A stretch of 64,000 nt of DNA from Marinomonas algicola (GCF_014805825.1 NZ_CP061941.1:310001-374000), one strand, 5' to 3'. Positions 53,346 through 62,163 are shown, numbered from the stretch's first letter. Numbers and translations are program-made. The notes: generated by a model not told the origin, from the sequence alone.

Positions 53346-53982
53346 TGAATTTTTTCTCCAAGAATTTACTTGTCCAAGATAATGGATAACACAACATAAA
53401 GTAGATAATGGCGACAAATGTAAACACTTTAAAAGGTTCAAATGTTGCGTTGTTTAGCATTGACCCCGCCTTTGTCAGTTCAACAAATCCAATGACTGAT
53501 GCCAAAGCGGTACCTTTCACAACTTGTACAGAGAACCCTATAGAAGGTGCTAAAGCGGTTCTAATAGCCTGAGGTAGAATGATATAACGTAGAGTTTGTA
53601 AGAAATTTAACCCTAGGCAGCGAGACGCCTCCCATTGCCCCTTTGGTAAAGTATCTATACACCCACGCCAGATTTCGACTAAAAATGCGCTGGTAAATAA
53701 AGTTAAAGACAAGGCGGCCGCGTTCCAAGCTGATATCTCAATGCCTATCATGGACAAGCCAAAGAAGCATAAAAACATTTGCATAAGTAAGGGCGTACCC
53801 TGAAAAACTTCGACATATATCCGGACAAAAATGGATAATAACGGTGTTTTATTCAATCTTGCCGCCGTCAATAATAAAGCAACGGTTATGCCGCCAGCAA
53901 AAGCGGCTAGAGACAATAGTATTGTCCATTGGGTAGCAATTAATAAATTTCTTATGATGTCAATGTTAGAAAATTCAATCAT
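53332..53982 (-). CDS. polar amino acid ABC transporter permease 2
   Basis: This 216-residue HisMQ-type permease has a hydrophobic core (LLSLAAFAGGITVALLLTAA) and the motif EVFQGTPLLMQMFLCFFGL. The EAA-like loop is LPKGQWEASRCLGLNFLQTL with RYIILPQAIR. It overlaps its upstream partner by 4 bp and the ATPase by 14 bp. Amino acid specificity cannot be read directly. Confidence 0.93.
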   Translation of the reverse strand: MIEFSNIDIIRNLLIATQWTILLSLAAFAGGITVALLLTAARLNKTPLLSIFVRIYVEVFQGTPLLMQMFLCFFGLSMIGIEISAWNAAALSLTLFTSAFLVEIWRGCIDTLPKGQWEASRCLGLNFLQTLRYIILPQAIRTALAPSIGFSVQVVKGTALASVIGFVELTKAGSMLNNATFEPFKVFTFVAIIYFMLCYPLSWTSKFLEKKFNASR

Positions 53983-54641
53983 TTAGTTACTCGATAAGAG
54001 AAGACTCTTCTTCCAATCATGTTAAATGCTTTACGCATTAAAATGGCAAGTAAAAGGTACAGCCCTGCCGTGATTAAATAACTTTCAAAGCTTCTAAAAT
54101 TACGTGACTGAACTAAATTTGCAGCGTAAGTTAAATCAGGAACGGATATCTGAGACAGTACAGCCGAGCCAAGCATAACGATAATGCATTGGCTTGTGAG
54201 AGCGGGGTAGATTTTCTCAACCGCAGGCACCATAACGACTCTAAGAAGTGTTTGTTTAAAACTTAATCCTAGCACTTTCGCGGCTTCCCATTGACCTTTA
54301 GGCGTTGTTCCTAAACCCGCTCGAATAATTTCCGTACTGTAAGCGGCAAGGTTTATCACCATAGCAATCATGCCTGCTTGCCATGGTGATAACATAACCC
54401 CAATTGATGGTAGTCCAAAAAATATAAAAAATAACTGTACGATAAAAGGTGTGTTTCGAATCAATTCCACATATACAGAAACCACGCTGGCAAGTAAAGA
54501 GGAACCGTATTGACGGGCGGTTGCTAGAACCGCCCCCAATATTAAGCCTAATAAAGTTGAATACAATGTCAGCTCAACCGTTGTTAGCAAGCCTTTTAGG
54601 AACTGGTCTGTATAAGGCAATAAATCCGAAAAGTTTAGCAT
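53979..54641 (-). CDS. polar amino acid ABC transporter permease 1
   Basis: This HisMQ-type permease of about 220 residues has VELTLYSTLLGLILGAVLAT, VELIRNTPFIVQLFFIFFGL and the loop TPKGQWEAAKVLGLSFKQTL. The frame extends to 54686, but the ATG at 54641 has GGAGC upstream and gives the usual short N terminus (MLNFSDLLPYTD). It starts 5 bp after the binding-protein stop. Confidence 0.93.
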   Translation of the reverse strand: MLNFSDLLPYTDQFLKGLLTTVELTLYSTLLGLILGAVLATARQYGSSLLASVVSVYVELIRNTPFIVQLFFIFFGLPSIGVMLSPWQAGMIAMVINLAAYSTEIIRAGLGTTPKGQWEAAKVLGLSFKQTLLRVVMVPAVEKIYPALTSQCIIVMLGSAVLSQISVPDLTYAANLVQSRNFRSFESYLITAGLYLLLAILMRKAFNMIGRRVFSYRVTK

Positions 54642-54646
54642 TGTGT

Positions 54647-55447
54647 TTAAGCTCCAAAGCCTTCCGGTAGAGGTGCTTTTAACCATTTCATTGAAATGTT
54701 GTTAAGTGTCCCATCCGAAAATGCTACTGCAATAATGCGGTTAACTTCAGATTGCAGTGCGCTCTCACCTTTCATCATGCCGATATAGCAAGGAGATTCT
54801 TTCAACATGAATTTGCTTTCAGGGGCTCTGTTAGGTTGCTTTTTAGCAATTTCAGCCGCGACCAAATTCCCCGTGGCGATCAAATTAACTTGACCAGAAA
54901 GGTAGGCAGATAATGTCGTATTATTATCTTCAAAGCGCTGAATGGTTGTATTTTTTGAAACAATTTTTTCTAATTCTAGGTCTTCAACGGCTCCGCGTGT
55001 TACACCAACCGTTTTATTTGTCAGGTCGTCTACACTCTTAACCTGTATTTCTTTATCACCAAATACACCTAAAAAGAACGGTGCGTATGGCGTTGAAAAG
55101 TCAATGGCTTTTTCTCGTTCAGGGTTTTTCCCAAGGCTGGAAATGACTAAATCTGCTTTTTTAGTTTGAAGATAAGGAATGCGGTTGGCACTGGTAACAG
55201 GAATTAACTCAAGCTCTACGGACAGTTTGTCAGCGATGTATTGAGCCACATCAATATCGATGCCTTGAGGCTTAAGGTCTAAGCCAACGGACCCAAAAGG
55301 AGGGAAATCCTGTGGTACCGCAACGCGTAAAACCTTTCTATCTTTAATGTCTTGTAATACATCCGCTTGGACTATGGTGGCCGTTGAGAGAGTGGCCAAA
55401 GAAGCGGCAATAAGAAGTGTCTTTTTAAGTATGTTTTTGAGTTTCAT
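54647..55447 (-). CDS. polar amino acid ABC transporter substrate-binding protein
   Basis: This periplasmic binding protein of about 266 residues has a signal peptide (MKLKNILKKTLLIAASLATL...VQA). Domain motifs of the amino-acid family are present: RKVLRVAVPQDFPPFG, GIDIDVAQYIADKL, KADLVISSLGKNPEREKAID and VGVTRGAVEDLELEK. The ATG at 55447 with AAGGAAAAAG upstream is chosen over the open extension to 55519. The ligand is probably an amino acid or opine; none can be named. Confidence 0.92.
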   Translation of the reverse strand: MKLKNILKKTLLIAASLATLSTATIVQADVLQDIKDRKVLRVAVPQDFPPFGSVGLDLKPQGIDIDVAQYIADKLSVELELIPVTSANRIPYLQTKKADLVISSLGKNPEREKAIDFSTPYAPFFLGVFGDKEIQVKSVDDLTNKTVGVTRGAVEDLELEKIVSKNTTIQRFEDNNTTLSAYLSGQVNLIATGNLVAAEIAKKQPNRAPESKFMLKESPCYIGMMKGESALQSEVNRIIAVAFSDGTLNNISMKWLKAPLPEGFGA

Positions 55448-55775
55448 TGTCTTTTTCCTTTTATGCACTTTAAGTTGAAATAACGAATGAAATGTAGTTT
55501 GCAACAGTTGTGCCAGCATAAAAAAATAATTTCACTTAGTTCTATAAGTAAATGAATGCTATAGAAAACTTCTTTTTTATAACCGAATGGTCTAATTTGT
55601 AGGGCGCGTTACAGGTGCCGTTCAGCTTTATGTACAGGTTTTTTTTGGTGCATCAAAGGAGCGTTTAGAGTGCTAGTGCACTCTATTCGCTATTTTTTTA
55701 ACATAAAAAAAGCCCCGTCTGATGATCGTCAGCGGGGCCTATTTAGAGCGAGTAGATTGGCTATTTAATTATAGG
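55448..55775. other. 328-bp intergenic region between amino acid transporter and crc
   Basis: It contains the crc terminator at 55705-55738 and must carry the transporter promoter. I saw no open reading frame with a credible start, nor any RNA gene. The middle part is AT-rich without clear repeats. Confidence 0.4.
55705..55738 (-). terminator. intrinsic terminator of crc
   Basis: On the minus strand the stem GCCCCG-CTGA / TCAG-CGGGGC (one bulged base near its middle) closes a 6-nt loop and is followed by TTTTTTT. It lies 38 bp after the crc stop. It is a textbook Rho-independent terminator. Confidence 0.92.
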
Positions 55776-56552
55776 TTAGTCAATATTGTATTCCATGACT
55801 AATGGTGCATGATCTGCAAAGCGTTGGCCTTTATAGACACTACCGCCTTGAATTAAGTGTTTTAATTTGGGTGTGGTGATTTGGTAATCCAAACGACCAC
55901 CTTCGTCTAGTTTCCACGCTCGTTCATAGTCTGGCCACCAAGTATATTGCTTGTCTTGCTTATTCACTTGACGAAATGCATCTATGTATTCTAATTCGTT
56001 GAAGATTTCATTAATCCATTTTCTTTCTTCCGGTAAAAAACCTGAATTTCTTTGGTTAACAAACCAACTGCTGACATCGATAGGTGATCGAGCCACATTG
56101 GCCGTACCACAAAAAATAAACTCTCTACGTTTGCGTCGAGTTTTAATCAAATGGTTTTTTAAGCCTTCCATGAAACGGTACTTATGTTCTTGTAAACTTG
56201 CTTCATGATTGGATCCATGAGGGGTTAAGAAAGAGCCAATACTGACGTTCTCAAAATCGGCTTGAATAAACCGACCTTCAAAGTCGCACTCAGGGAAACC
56301 CATGCCAGTCATAATGGCTTTTGGCATGCTTTTGCAATAGATTGCCACACCAGCCGTGTTTGGATCCTCCATTGAATCAAAGAAATACGTATTGAATCCT
56401 GGCGGGAAAAAAACACTGTCATTCAAACTGCGTTCGTCAACTTGTATATCTTGCAAGCATACAACGTCTGGGTTCTGTCGAACCATCCAATCAAAAAAGC
56501 CACGTTCGGCTGCTTGTTTTATACCATTTACATTAAGGCTAATGACCTTCAT
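55776..56552 (-). CDS. crc: catabolite repression control protein Crc (exonuclease III-like fold)
   Basis: This 258-residue protein has the endonuclease/exonuclease/phosphatase fold but looks like Pseudomonas Crc rather than a working exonuclease III. It opens MKVISLNVNGIKQAAERG and has the Crc-type RRKRREFIFCG. The catalytic QETK motif reads QDIQ (Asp 35 in place of Glu), and GDMN reads GTAN, losing the catalytic aspartate. DHAPL near the C terminus is kept. Crc assists Hfq in blocking translation of catabolic mRNAs. Its position divergent from pyrE matches the pyrE-crc arrangement of Pseudomonas. An active XthA is less likely given these replacements. Confidence 0.87.
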   Translation of the reverse strand: MKVISLNVNGIKQAAERGFFDWMVRQNPDVVCLQDIQVDERSLNDSVFFPPGFNTYFFDSMEDPNTAGVAIYCKSMPKAIMTGMGFPECDFEGRFIQADFENVSIGSFLTPHGSNHEASLQEHKYRFMEGLKNHLIKTRRKRREFIFCGTANVARSPIDVSSWFVNQRNSGFLPEERKWINEIFNELEYIDAFRQVNKQDKQYTWWPDYERAWKLDEGGRLDYQITTPKLKHLIQGGSVYKGQRFADHAPLVMEYNID

Positions 56553-56667
56553 TTCTGGTCCCTATAATTCGAAGCCGTGTGTTATATTACCAACCATAAA
56601 CTTTTGGCACGGATAACACGAGTTAAAGCGTGTTGTTTTTTACATTTTTATCTTTCTGGAGTTGGTT

Positions 56668-57315
56668 ATGCAACCTTACCAAAAAGAATTCATTGAATTC
56701 GCTATTTCACAAAACGTCCTAAAATTCGGTGAGTTTACACTCAAATCTGGCCGTACAAGCCCTTACTTTTTTAATGCAGGCTTGTTTAATTCAGGTCAAG
56801 CACTGGCTAAGTTAGGCCGTTTTTATGCGGCGGCACTTATGAATGCAAATGTCCCTTTTGATGTTCTTTTCGGGCCTGCCTACAAAGGCATACCGCTAGC
56901 AACAACGACCGCTGTGGCGCTTTATGACCACCATGATTGCGATACACCTTATGTCTTTAACCGAAAAGAGGCTAAAGCGCACGGTGAAGGTGGTTCATTA
57001 GTTGGTGCTCCTTTGTCTGGCGATGTCATGATCATTGATGATGTCATCACAGCAGGTACGGCCATTCGAGAAGTCATGGCCATCATTCAAGATGCAAAAG
57101 CCCAACCTGCTGGTGTCTTGATCGCGCTCGACAGACAAGAAAAAGGTAAGGGCGAATTGTCTGCAATTCAAGAAGTTGAACGAGATTTTTCAATACCTGT
57201 CATCAGTATTGTGTCTTTAAATGACATAATGACTTATCTTGAAGAGCAACAATCTTCAGAACTTTCGCAACACTTACCTTCTGTTAAAGCATACCGTGAT
57301 CAGTACGGTATTTAA
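56668..57315 (+). CDS. pyrE: orotate phosphoribosyltransferase
   Basis: This enzyme of about 215 residues makes orotidine 5'-phosphate from orotate and PRPP in pyrimidine synthesis. It opens MQPYQKEFIEFAISQNVLKF and contains FTLKSGRTSPYFFNAGLF, GPAYKGIPLATTTAV, the flexible-loop FNRKEAKAHGEGG and the PRPP motif VMIIDDVITAGTAIRE. The ATG at 56668 with GGAG upstream is preferred to the TTG at 56662. It is divergent from crc and convergent with slmA. Confidence 0.96.
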   Translation: MQPYQKEFIEFAISQNVLKFGEFTLKSGRTSPYFFNAGLFNSGQALAKLGRFYAAALMNANVPFDVLFGPAYKGIPLATTTAVALYDHHDCDTPYVFNRKEAKAHGEGGSLVGAPLSGDVMIIDDVITAGTAIREVMAIIQDAKAQPAGVLIALDRQEKGKGELSAIQEVERDFSIPVISIVSLNDIMTYLEEQQSSELSQHLPSVKAYRDQYGI

Positions 57316-57326
57316 ACACCGTTTAG

Positions 57327-57366
57327 CCGATAGAAGCGGATAATCAGCCTCTATCGGTATTTTATC
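57327..57366. terminator. terminator between pyrE and slmA
   Basis: An 8-bp stem CCGATAGA (57327-57334) / TCTATCGG (57350-57357) with an inner GC pair set is followed by TATTTTATC on the plus strand. It separates two convergent genes. Confidence 0.82.
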
Positions 57367-57384
57367 TTGTTGTACCATGAATAA

Positions 57385-57978
57385 CTATCGGCTTACCATT
57401 AAGTTTTTCGCTATGGCATTCCATTGATCGGCCCACATTGTCGTTGGCTTGTTCTTGAATTCGCTGCGAACATATTGTCTCACTTTCCCTTCGATAATCG
57501 CGATTAAGAGTTCGGCATTAGCCGCCACGCCTGCTACAGGCTTTAACCCTTCTTTCAGATCGGCTTCACGAATGACTTGTTTAAGTTGAGTCTCAATTCG
57601 ATCAAACAGTTGGCAGATGCGGGTACGTAAACGCTCTGTTTCCCCAGCAAGAACATCCCCTGTCAGTAAGCGGCACATGCCAGGGTTCTGCTCTGCAAAA
57701 CCCAGCACCAACGACAGTATCATGTGTAAGCGAGCATTTACTTGGTTCTCTTCGTGTAAAATCAAATTAATACGAGAAAAAATGGTTTCTTCAATAAACT
57801 CAATGAGCCCCTCGAACATCTTAGCTTTACTTGGAAAGTGGCGGTATAAAGCGGCCTCAGATACGCCAACTTGTTTTGCTAGAGCCGCTGTTGTTATGCG
57901 CGCACCTGGACTGCTCTCAAGCATTTGAGCGAGTGATTGTAAAATTTGGGTTCGACGATCCGTTTTTTTCACTGTCAT
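57385..57978 (-). CDS. slmA: nucleoid occlusion factor SlmA
   Basis: This 197-residue TetR-family protein binds specific DNA sites and blocks FtsZ assembly over the nucleoid. It matches SlmA closely: RRTQILQSLAQMLESSPGAR, a helix-turn-helix ITTAALAKQVGVSEAALYRHF with PSKAKMFEGLIEFIEETIF, NPGMCRLLTGDVLAGE and the ending TMWADQWNAIAKNLM. The pyrE-slmA-dut neighbourhood is the same as in enterobacteria. Confidence 0.95.
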   Translation of the reverse strand: MTVKKTDRRTQILQSLAQMLESSPGARITTAALAKQVGVSEAALYRHFPSKAKMFEGLIEFIEETIFSRINLILHEENQVNARLHMILSLVLGFAEQNPGMCRLLTGDVLAGETERLRTRICQLFDRIETQLKQVIREADLKEGLKPVAGVAANAELLIAIIEGKVRQYVRSEFKNKPTTMWADQWNAIAKNLMVSR

Positions 57979-58050
57979 TTTATTCTCGTTCTAACTTGCA
58001 CAATGTTTATGAAACTTGCTTTTTAAATGCTGAGTTTTGAAACGCGCTCG

Positions 58051-58956
58051 TTATGGCAAGTTTGAATTTGAAATTAATGTACCAACACCCGCATCGGTGA
58101 ATATTTCCAAAAGGGTTGCATGAGGTACTCGACCATCAATAATGTGGGCGCTGGTGACGCCGGCATTGACAGCCGATAGAGCACAACTGATTTTCGGTAG
58201 CATGCCACCATAAATAGTGCCGTCTGCAATTAAAGCATCTACCTCTAGAGTGGTTAGCCCTGTTAGAACGTTTCCTGATTTGTCTTGTAAACCTGCAATA
58301 TTGGTAAGCAAAATTAATTTCTCAGCATTCACTGCCTCGGCTACTTTGCCTGCTACCAAATCCGCATTGATATTGTATGAATTGCCTTCGGAATCTACTC
58401 CGATAGGTGCGATGACAGGTATTAAATCACTGTTTTCAAGTACTTTTAAAACACTTGTGTCAATTGAAGCAACTTCACCAACATGGCCAATATCAAGGTT
58501 CTCTGGAGCATCCATTGATTCGGACTGATGTTTCACAAAGAGTTTTTTAGCTTGGATAAAACCACTGTCTTTTCCTGTTAAACCGATTGCTTTACCACCG
58601 GCTCGACTAATCAAATCAACAATGCCTTTATTGACTTGACCACCAAGAACCATTTCTACAATATCCATAGTGCGTGAATCAGTTACGCGCATGCCATTGA
58701 TAAACTTGGATTCAATATTTAGATCGGCCAGCATTTGACCTATTTGAGGGCCTCCGCCATGAACGACAATAGGGTTGATCCCAATTAACTTCATCAAAAC
58801 GATGTCTCGAGCAAACCCGGCTTGCAAGGCTTTATCTGTCATTGCGTTACCGCCGTATTTTATGACAAGTGTTTTCCCCGCAAAGCGCTGTATATAGGGA
58901 AGAGATTCACTTAGAACATTGGCTGTTTCTAATGCAGAGTCTCGTGTTAACGGCAT
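58051..58956 (-). CDS. argB: acetylglutamate kinase
   Basis: This 301-residue kinase phosphorylates N-acetylglutamate in arginine synthesis. It has IQRFAGKTLVIKYGGNAMTD, IVVHGGGPQIGQML, VEMVLGGQVNKGIVDLI, SYNINADLVAGKVAEAVNAE and the ending HATLLEIFTDAGVGTLI. AAGGAGCG precedes the ATG. In Pseudomonas it follows dut and algC; here algC is absent and a 258-bp gap with a hairpin separates it from dut. Confidence 0.96.
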   Translation of the reverse strand: MPLTRDSALETANVLSESLPYIQRFAGKTLVIKYGGNAMTDKALQAGFARDIVLMKLIGINPIVVHGGGPQIGQMLADLNIESKFINGMRVTDSRTMDIVEMVLGGQVNKGIVDLISRAGGKAIGLTGKDSGFIQAKKLFVKHQSESMDAPENLDIGHVGEVASIDTSVLKVLENSDLIPVIAPIGVDSEGNSYNINADLVAGKVAEAVNAEKLILLTNIAGLQDKSGNVLTGLTTLEVDALIADGTIYGGMLPKISCALSAVNAGVTSAHIIDGRVPHATLLEIFTDAGVGTLISNSNLP

Positions 58957-59160
58957 AGCTTAACGCTCCTTAAAACTAAGATGATGTAAGGTCGGCAGTG
59001 TAACTCGCCTTAAGCAAACCAGTACAAAGACATACTAGGATGCATAATATGTAAGTAGGCACTAATGAAAGAAATAATAACGTGATATCAAAGTAGAGAC
59101 TATAAAAAAATGAGCGTTCTTTGAGTTTTGTTGTTTTCGTAAAATAATACGCCACCGCGG

Positions 59161-59206
59161 CAGAGCAGGTGAAATAAGAGGTAAATTATTTACTTCGCCT
59201 GCTCTG
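59161..59206. repeat. hairpin in the dut-argB gap
   Basis: Arms CAGAGCAGGTGAA (59161-59173) and TTCGCCTGCTCTG (59194-59206) pair over 13 positions with one G-U pair. It lies 8 bp beyond the dut stop and is probably the dut terminator, although the exit side lacks a T-run. Nothing else was recognised in 58957-59214. Confidence 0.65.
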
Positions 59207-59214
59207 GATAAAGC

Positions 59215-59673
59215 CTATTTCTTTCCTGTGTGACCAAAACCGCCTTCACCGCGCTCTGTTGCCTCAAAAGAATCCACTAAAGTAAAATCCGCCTGAACCA
59301 CAGGCACCAGAACTAATTGAGCAATGCGCTCACCGGCTTCAATTGTAAAGGCATCTTGACCGCGGTTCCAACAAGAAACCATCAGTTCTCCCTGATAATC
59401 TGAGTCAATCAAGCCTACTAAGTTGCCTAAAACAATTCCGTGTTTATGACCTAATCCTGAACGAGGTAATATTGTTGCGGCCAAATTCTGATCTTCAATG
59501 TAAATCGCTAAACCTGTAGGGATAAGCTGTGTTTGTCCTGGCTCAAGAGTAATGGATTCATCTAAGCATGCCCTTAAGTCCAACCCCGCTGAGCCTTCGG
59601 TTGCATAACTCGGTAAAGGTATGCTGTCGCCTATTTTTTCATTCAGTATTTTTAATTGGATTGTTTGTTTCAT
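59215..59673 (-). CDS. dut: dUTP diphosphatase
   Basis: This 152-residue trimeric dUTPase converts dUTP to dUMP, keeping uracil out of DNA and supplying dTMP synthesis. The five motifs are present: GSAGLDLRACL, PRSGLGHKHGIVLGN, GLIDSDYQGEL, ERIAQLVLVP and the C-terminal RGEGGFGHTG. It lies 42 bp downstream of coaBC on the same strand, the usual arrangement. Confidence 0.96.
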   Translation of the reverse strand: MKQTIQLKILNEKIGDSIPLPSYATEGSAGLDLRACLDESITLEPGQTQLIPTGLAIYIEDQNLAATILPRSGLGHKHGIVLGNLVGLIDSDYQGELMVSCWNRGQDAFTIEAGERIAQLVLVPVVQADFTLVDSFEATERGEGGFGHTGKK

Positions 59674-59715
59674 GATCTATATTTTCCAAGGGTATAGGTA
59701 AAGTTTTCTGATAGA

Positions 59716-60939
59716 TTATTGATTTTTCTGTCTAATAAATTCCACGAGAAGAGACGCTAACTCAGTCTTGTCCGCTTTGTTAGGAGACCACGTTGAGTGT
59801 TGACTCACCACGGTTACTTCGTTTTGTTCTTGGTTGAAGCCTATGTCTTTTCGAGAAACATCGTTAGCCACTATTAAATCTAAGCCTTTCTTTGCAAGTT
59901 TATCTTGAGCATAGGAGATGACGTTTTGTGTCTCTGCTGCAAAGCCAACGACAAATTTAGCCATAGATTCTCCGGCTACGGTGGCAATTATATCTGGGTT
60001 TTTAATTAAATTAAGTTGCATTTCATCTTTATCATTTTCTTTTTTCATTTTTTGTGTGGCAATGTCTTGGATTCTAAAATCGGCAACGGCCGCGGCGCCA
60101 ATAAAAACATCCACTTTATTTTTTTGGCAGACGTCACGGCAAGCGGCCAGCATATCCAAAGCGGAGAGAACCTTTACTACTGAAATAGAGTGATGAGAAA
60201 CGCTTAAAGAAACAGGACCGCTAATTAAAGTGACTGTGGCACCTAATGTTGCGGCTGCGTTTGCCAATGCATAACCCATTTTTCCAGAACTGTGGTTACT
60301 GATGAATCGAACAGGGTCAATAGCTTCCATTGTTGGGCCTGCCGTAATGACCCAGTGCTGGCCTGATAATGGCGGAGTCTCTGTTGATGGAACGTTGAAA
60401 AAGTGAATCACGGCGTCATACATTGCTTGCGGCTCAGACATTCGACCATAGCCCACATCCCCGCACGCTTGCTCACCTGACTCAGGCCCAACGGATTGTA
60501 TGTCTCTTGCATGAAGTGTGTGAATATTCGCTTGGGTTGCTGGATGCTTCCACATCGCCTGATTCATTGCTGGGGCGATAAGGATGGGTGACTCTGTTGC
60601 TAGGCATAGAGTGGTTAATAAATCATCGGCCATTCCAGCGGCTTGGCGTGCGATAAAGTCCGCCGATGCGGGGGCGATCAGAATGAGGTCGGCCCATTTA
60701 GCCAGCTCAATGTGTCCCATCCCTGCTTCGGCTTCAGGGTCGAGTAAACTGGTTCGAACAGGTAAGCCTGAAATGGCTTGTAATGTCATAGGTGTAACGA
60801 ATGCCAACGCACCTTTTGTCAAAACCACTTGGACTTGTGCCCCCGCTTTTTTTAATAATCGAACCAATTCAATGCTTTTATATGCGGCAATGCCTCCAGT
60901 AATGCCCAGTAGGATCTTTTTCTCATTTAGTAATGTCAT
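59716..60939 (-). CDS. coaBC: bifunctional phosphopantothenoylcysteine decarboxylase/phosphopantothenate-cysteine ligase
   Basis: This 407-residue CoaBC makes 4'-phosphopantetheine for CoA. The N-terminal FMN domain has LLGITGGIAAYKSIELVRLL, VRTSLLDPEAEAGMGHIEL, APASADFIARQAAGMADDLL and the proton-donor region IAPAMNQAMWKHPATQAN. The C-terminal ligase has HWVITAGPTMEAIDPVRFIS, NHSSGKMGYALANAA and KMKKENDKDEMQLNLIKNPD. It is the first gene of the coaBC-dut pair and is divergent from radC. Confidence 0.96.
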   Translation of the reverse strand: MTLLNEKKILLGITGGIAAYKSIELVRLLKKAGAQVQVVLTKGALAFVTPMTLQAISGLPVRTSLLDPEAEAGMGHIELAKWADLILIAPASADFIARQAAGMADDLLTTLCLATESPILIAPAMNQAMWKHPATQANIHTLHARDIQSVGPESGEQACGDVGYGRMSEPQAMYDAVIHFFNVPSTETPPLSGQHWVITAGPTMEAIDPVRFISNHSSGKMGYALANAAATLGATVTLISGPVSLSVSHHSISVVKVLSALDMLAACRDVCQKNKVDVFIGAAAVADFRIQDIATQKMKKENDKDEMQLNLIKNPDIIATVAGESMAKFVVGFAAETQNVISYAQDKLAKKGLDLIVANDVSRKDIGFNQEQNEVTVVSQHSTWSPNKADKTELASLLVEFIRQKNQ

Positions 60940-61058
60940 AAAAAAGGCTTCTCAAATAATTCGGTAATGGTTTATTGTGTGCTTTGCGGTCTGAGTAAGA
61001 CCGTGTATTTTCGAATAGGTTCGTAGACAAAAGAATATCATGGATCAAGGAGTAGATC

Positions 61059-61733
61059 ATGAGTATCAAGCATTGGCCTGAACAAGAGCGGCCTAGAGAA
61101 AAGCTAATAAATAATGGCGCTGAGTCTTTAAGTGACGCCGAACTATTAGCCATTTTTTTACGAGTGGGAGTGAAAGGCGTGAGTGCGGTTGAGCTGGCTA
61201 GGAGAGCCATTATGCACTTTGGTGGTCTCAGAGCGCTAATGTCAGCCTCTAAAGAGGAGTTTTGTGCGTGTATTGGATTTGGTGAGGCTAAGTTTGTGCA
61301 ACTCCAAGCCGTACAAGAAATGACAAAAAGACACTTAAATGAGCAGCTGGTTCGGGAAGATGTGTTTACCAGTGCTGAGTTAGTCAAAAATTATTTAAAA
61401 ACACACTTACAACTGTCGCAAAGAGAGGTATTTGCCGTGTTGTTTTTAGACAGTCAACATCGACTCATCCAATATAAAGAACTGTTTTACGGAACGATCG
61501 ATTCAGCCGCAGTGTACCCAAGAGAAATTGTTAAGTTAGCATTAAAAGTAAATGCCGCCGCTTGTATCCTAGCTCACAATCATCCGTCGGGTGTGGCTGA
61601 GCCAAGTCAGGCGGATATTTTAATTACCAGTCGTATTAAAAAAGCGTTGGATTTAGTGGATGTAAGGTTACTTGATCATTTTGTTGTTGGCGACGGATCG
61701 CCAGTTTCTCTTGCTGAGCGAGGGCAAGTTTGA
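61059..61733 (+). CDS. radC: RadC-family JAMM/MPN protein
   Basis: This 224-residue RadC protein has an N-terminal helix-hairpin-helix-like part (LSDAELLAIFLRVGVKG, CIGFGEAKFVQLQAV) and a C-terminal JAMM metal site (ILAHNHPSGVAEPSQAD, with VRLLDHFVVGDG). The family name comes from DNA repair, but its biochemical role is not settled. GGAG lies upstream of the ATG. The radC / coaBC divergent pair followed by rpmB-rpmG-mutM is a standard gammaproteobacterial order. Confidence 0.94.
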   Translation: MSIKHWPEQERPREKLINNGAESLSDAELLAIFLRVGVKGVSAVELARRAIMHFGGLRALMSASKEEFCACIGFGEAKFVQLQAVQEMTKRHLNEQLVREDVFTSAELVKNYLKTHLQLSQREVFAVLFLDSQHRLIQYKELFYGTIDSAAVYPREIVKLALKVNAAACILAHNHPSGVAEPSQADILITSRIKKALDLVDVRLLDHFVVGDGSPVSLAERGQV

Positions 61734-61771
61734 CGCTGACACTGAAAACTGGTTATTTTTTTCACAAATTC

Positions 61772-61800
61772 TTGATAGTAAATAGTGCATGTGGGAGAAT
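61772..61800 (+). promoter_or_regulatory. probable rpmB promoter
   Basis: TTGATA (61772-61777) and GAGAAT (61795-61800) are separated by 17 bp, in the 182-bp gap before rpmB. The -10 box has four of six consensus bases. GC-rich DNA (ACGCGCCGC) follows immediately, as is usual for growth-rate-controlled promoters. Confidence 0.45.
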
Positions 61801-61861
61801 ACGCGCCGCTATTCCTCGGTATGGGATTTTAGTGGTGATAAAGAAACCACGCTCCGCCTGA

Positions 61862-61880
61862 GGAAGTGCAGAACACTTCC
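61862..61880 (+). promoter_or_regulatory. hairpin in the rpmB leader
   Basis: GGAAGTG / CACTTCC form a 7-bp stem with a 5-nt loop, 36 bp before the rpmB start and downstream of the proposed promoter. It may be part of a ribosomal-protein leader. It is followed by AAAAATTTT rather than a terminator tail. Confidence 0.45.
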
Positions 61881-61915
61881 AAAAATTTTCTGGATAGCAT
61901 TAGAAAGGTTTTATT

Positions 61916-62152
61916 ATGTCTCGCGTATGTCAAGTTACGGGTAAGCGTCCTGTTACAGGTAATAACGTTTCCCACTCTAAACGCCGTACAAAACGTCGTT
62001 TTCTTCCTAACCTTCATTGGCACCGTTTTTGGGTAGAAGGCGAAAACCGCTTTGTACGTCTTCGTGTGTCTTCTAAAGGTATGCGTATCATCGATAAAAA
62101 AGGCATCGAATCAGTTCTTTCTGATATTCGTGCCAATGGCGAAAAAGTATAA
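61916..62152 (+). CDS. rpmB: 50S ribosomal protein L28
   Basis: This 78-residue ribosomal protein opens SRVCQVTGKRPVTGNNVSH and continues with KRRTKRRFLPNLHWHRFW and the ending DKKGIESVLSDIRANGEKV, matching L28. It has only one cysteine, so it is the zinc-free form. It forms an operon with rpmG, 11 bp downstream. Confidence 0.97.
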   Translation: MSRVCQVTGKRPVTGNNVSHSKRRTKRRFLPNLHWHRFWVEGENRFVRLRVSSKGMRIIDKKGIESVLSDIRANGEKV

Positions 62153-62163
62153 GGAGCTGAACC

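Noticed and set aside
55776..56552. Exonuclease III (xthA) assignment
   Set aside because: Key catalytic residues are replaced and the gene sits at the pyrE-crc position; Crc is a better fit.
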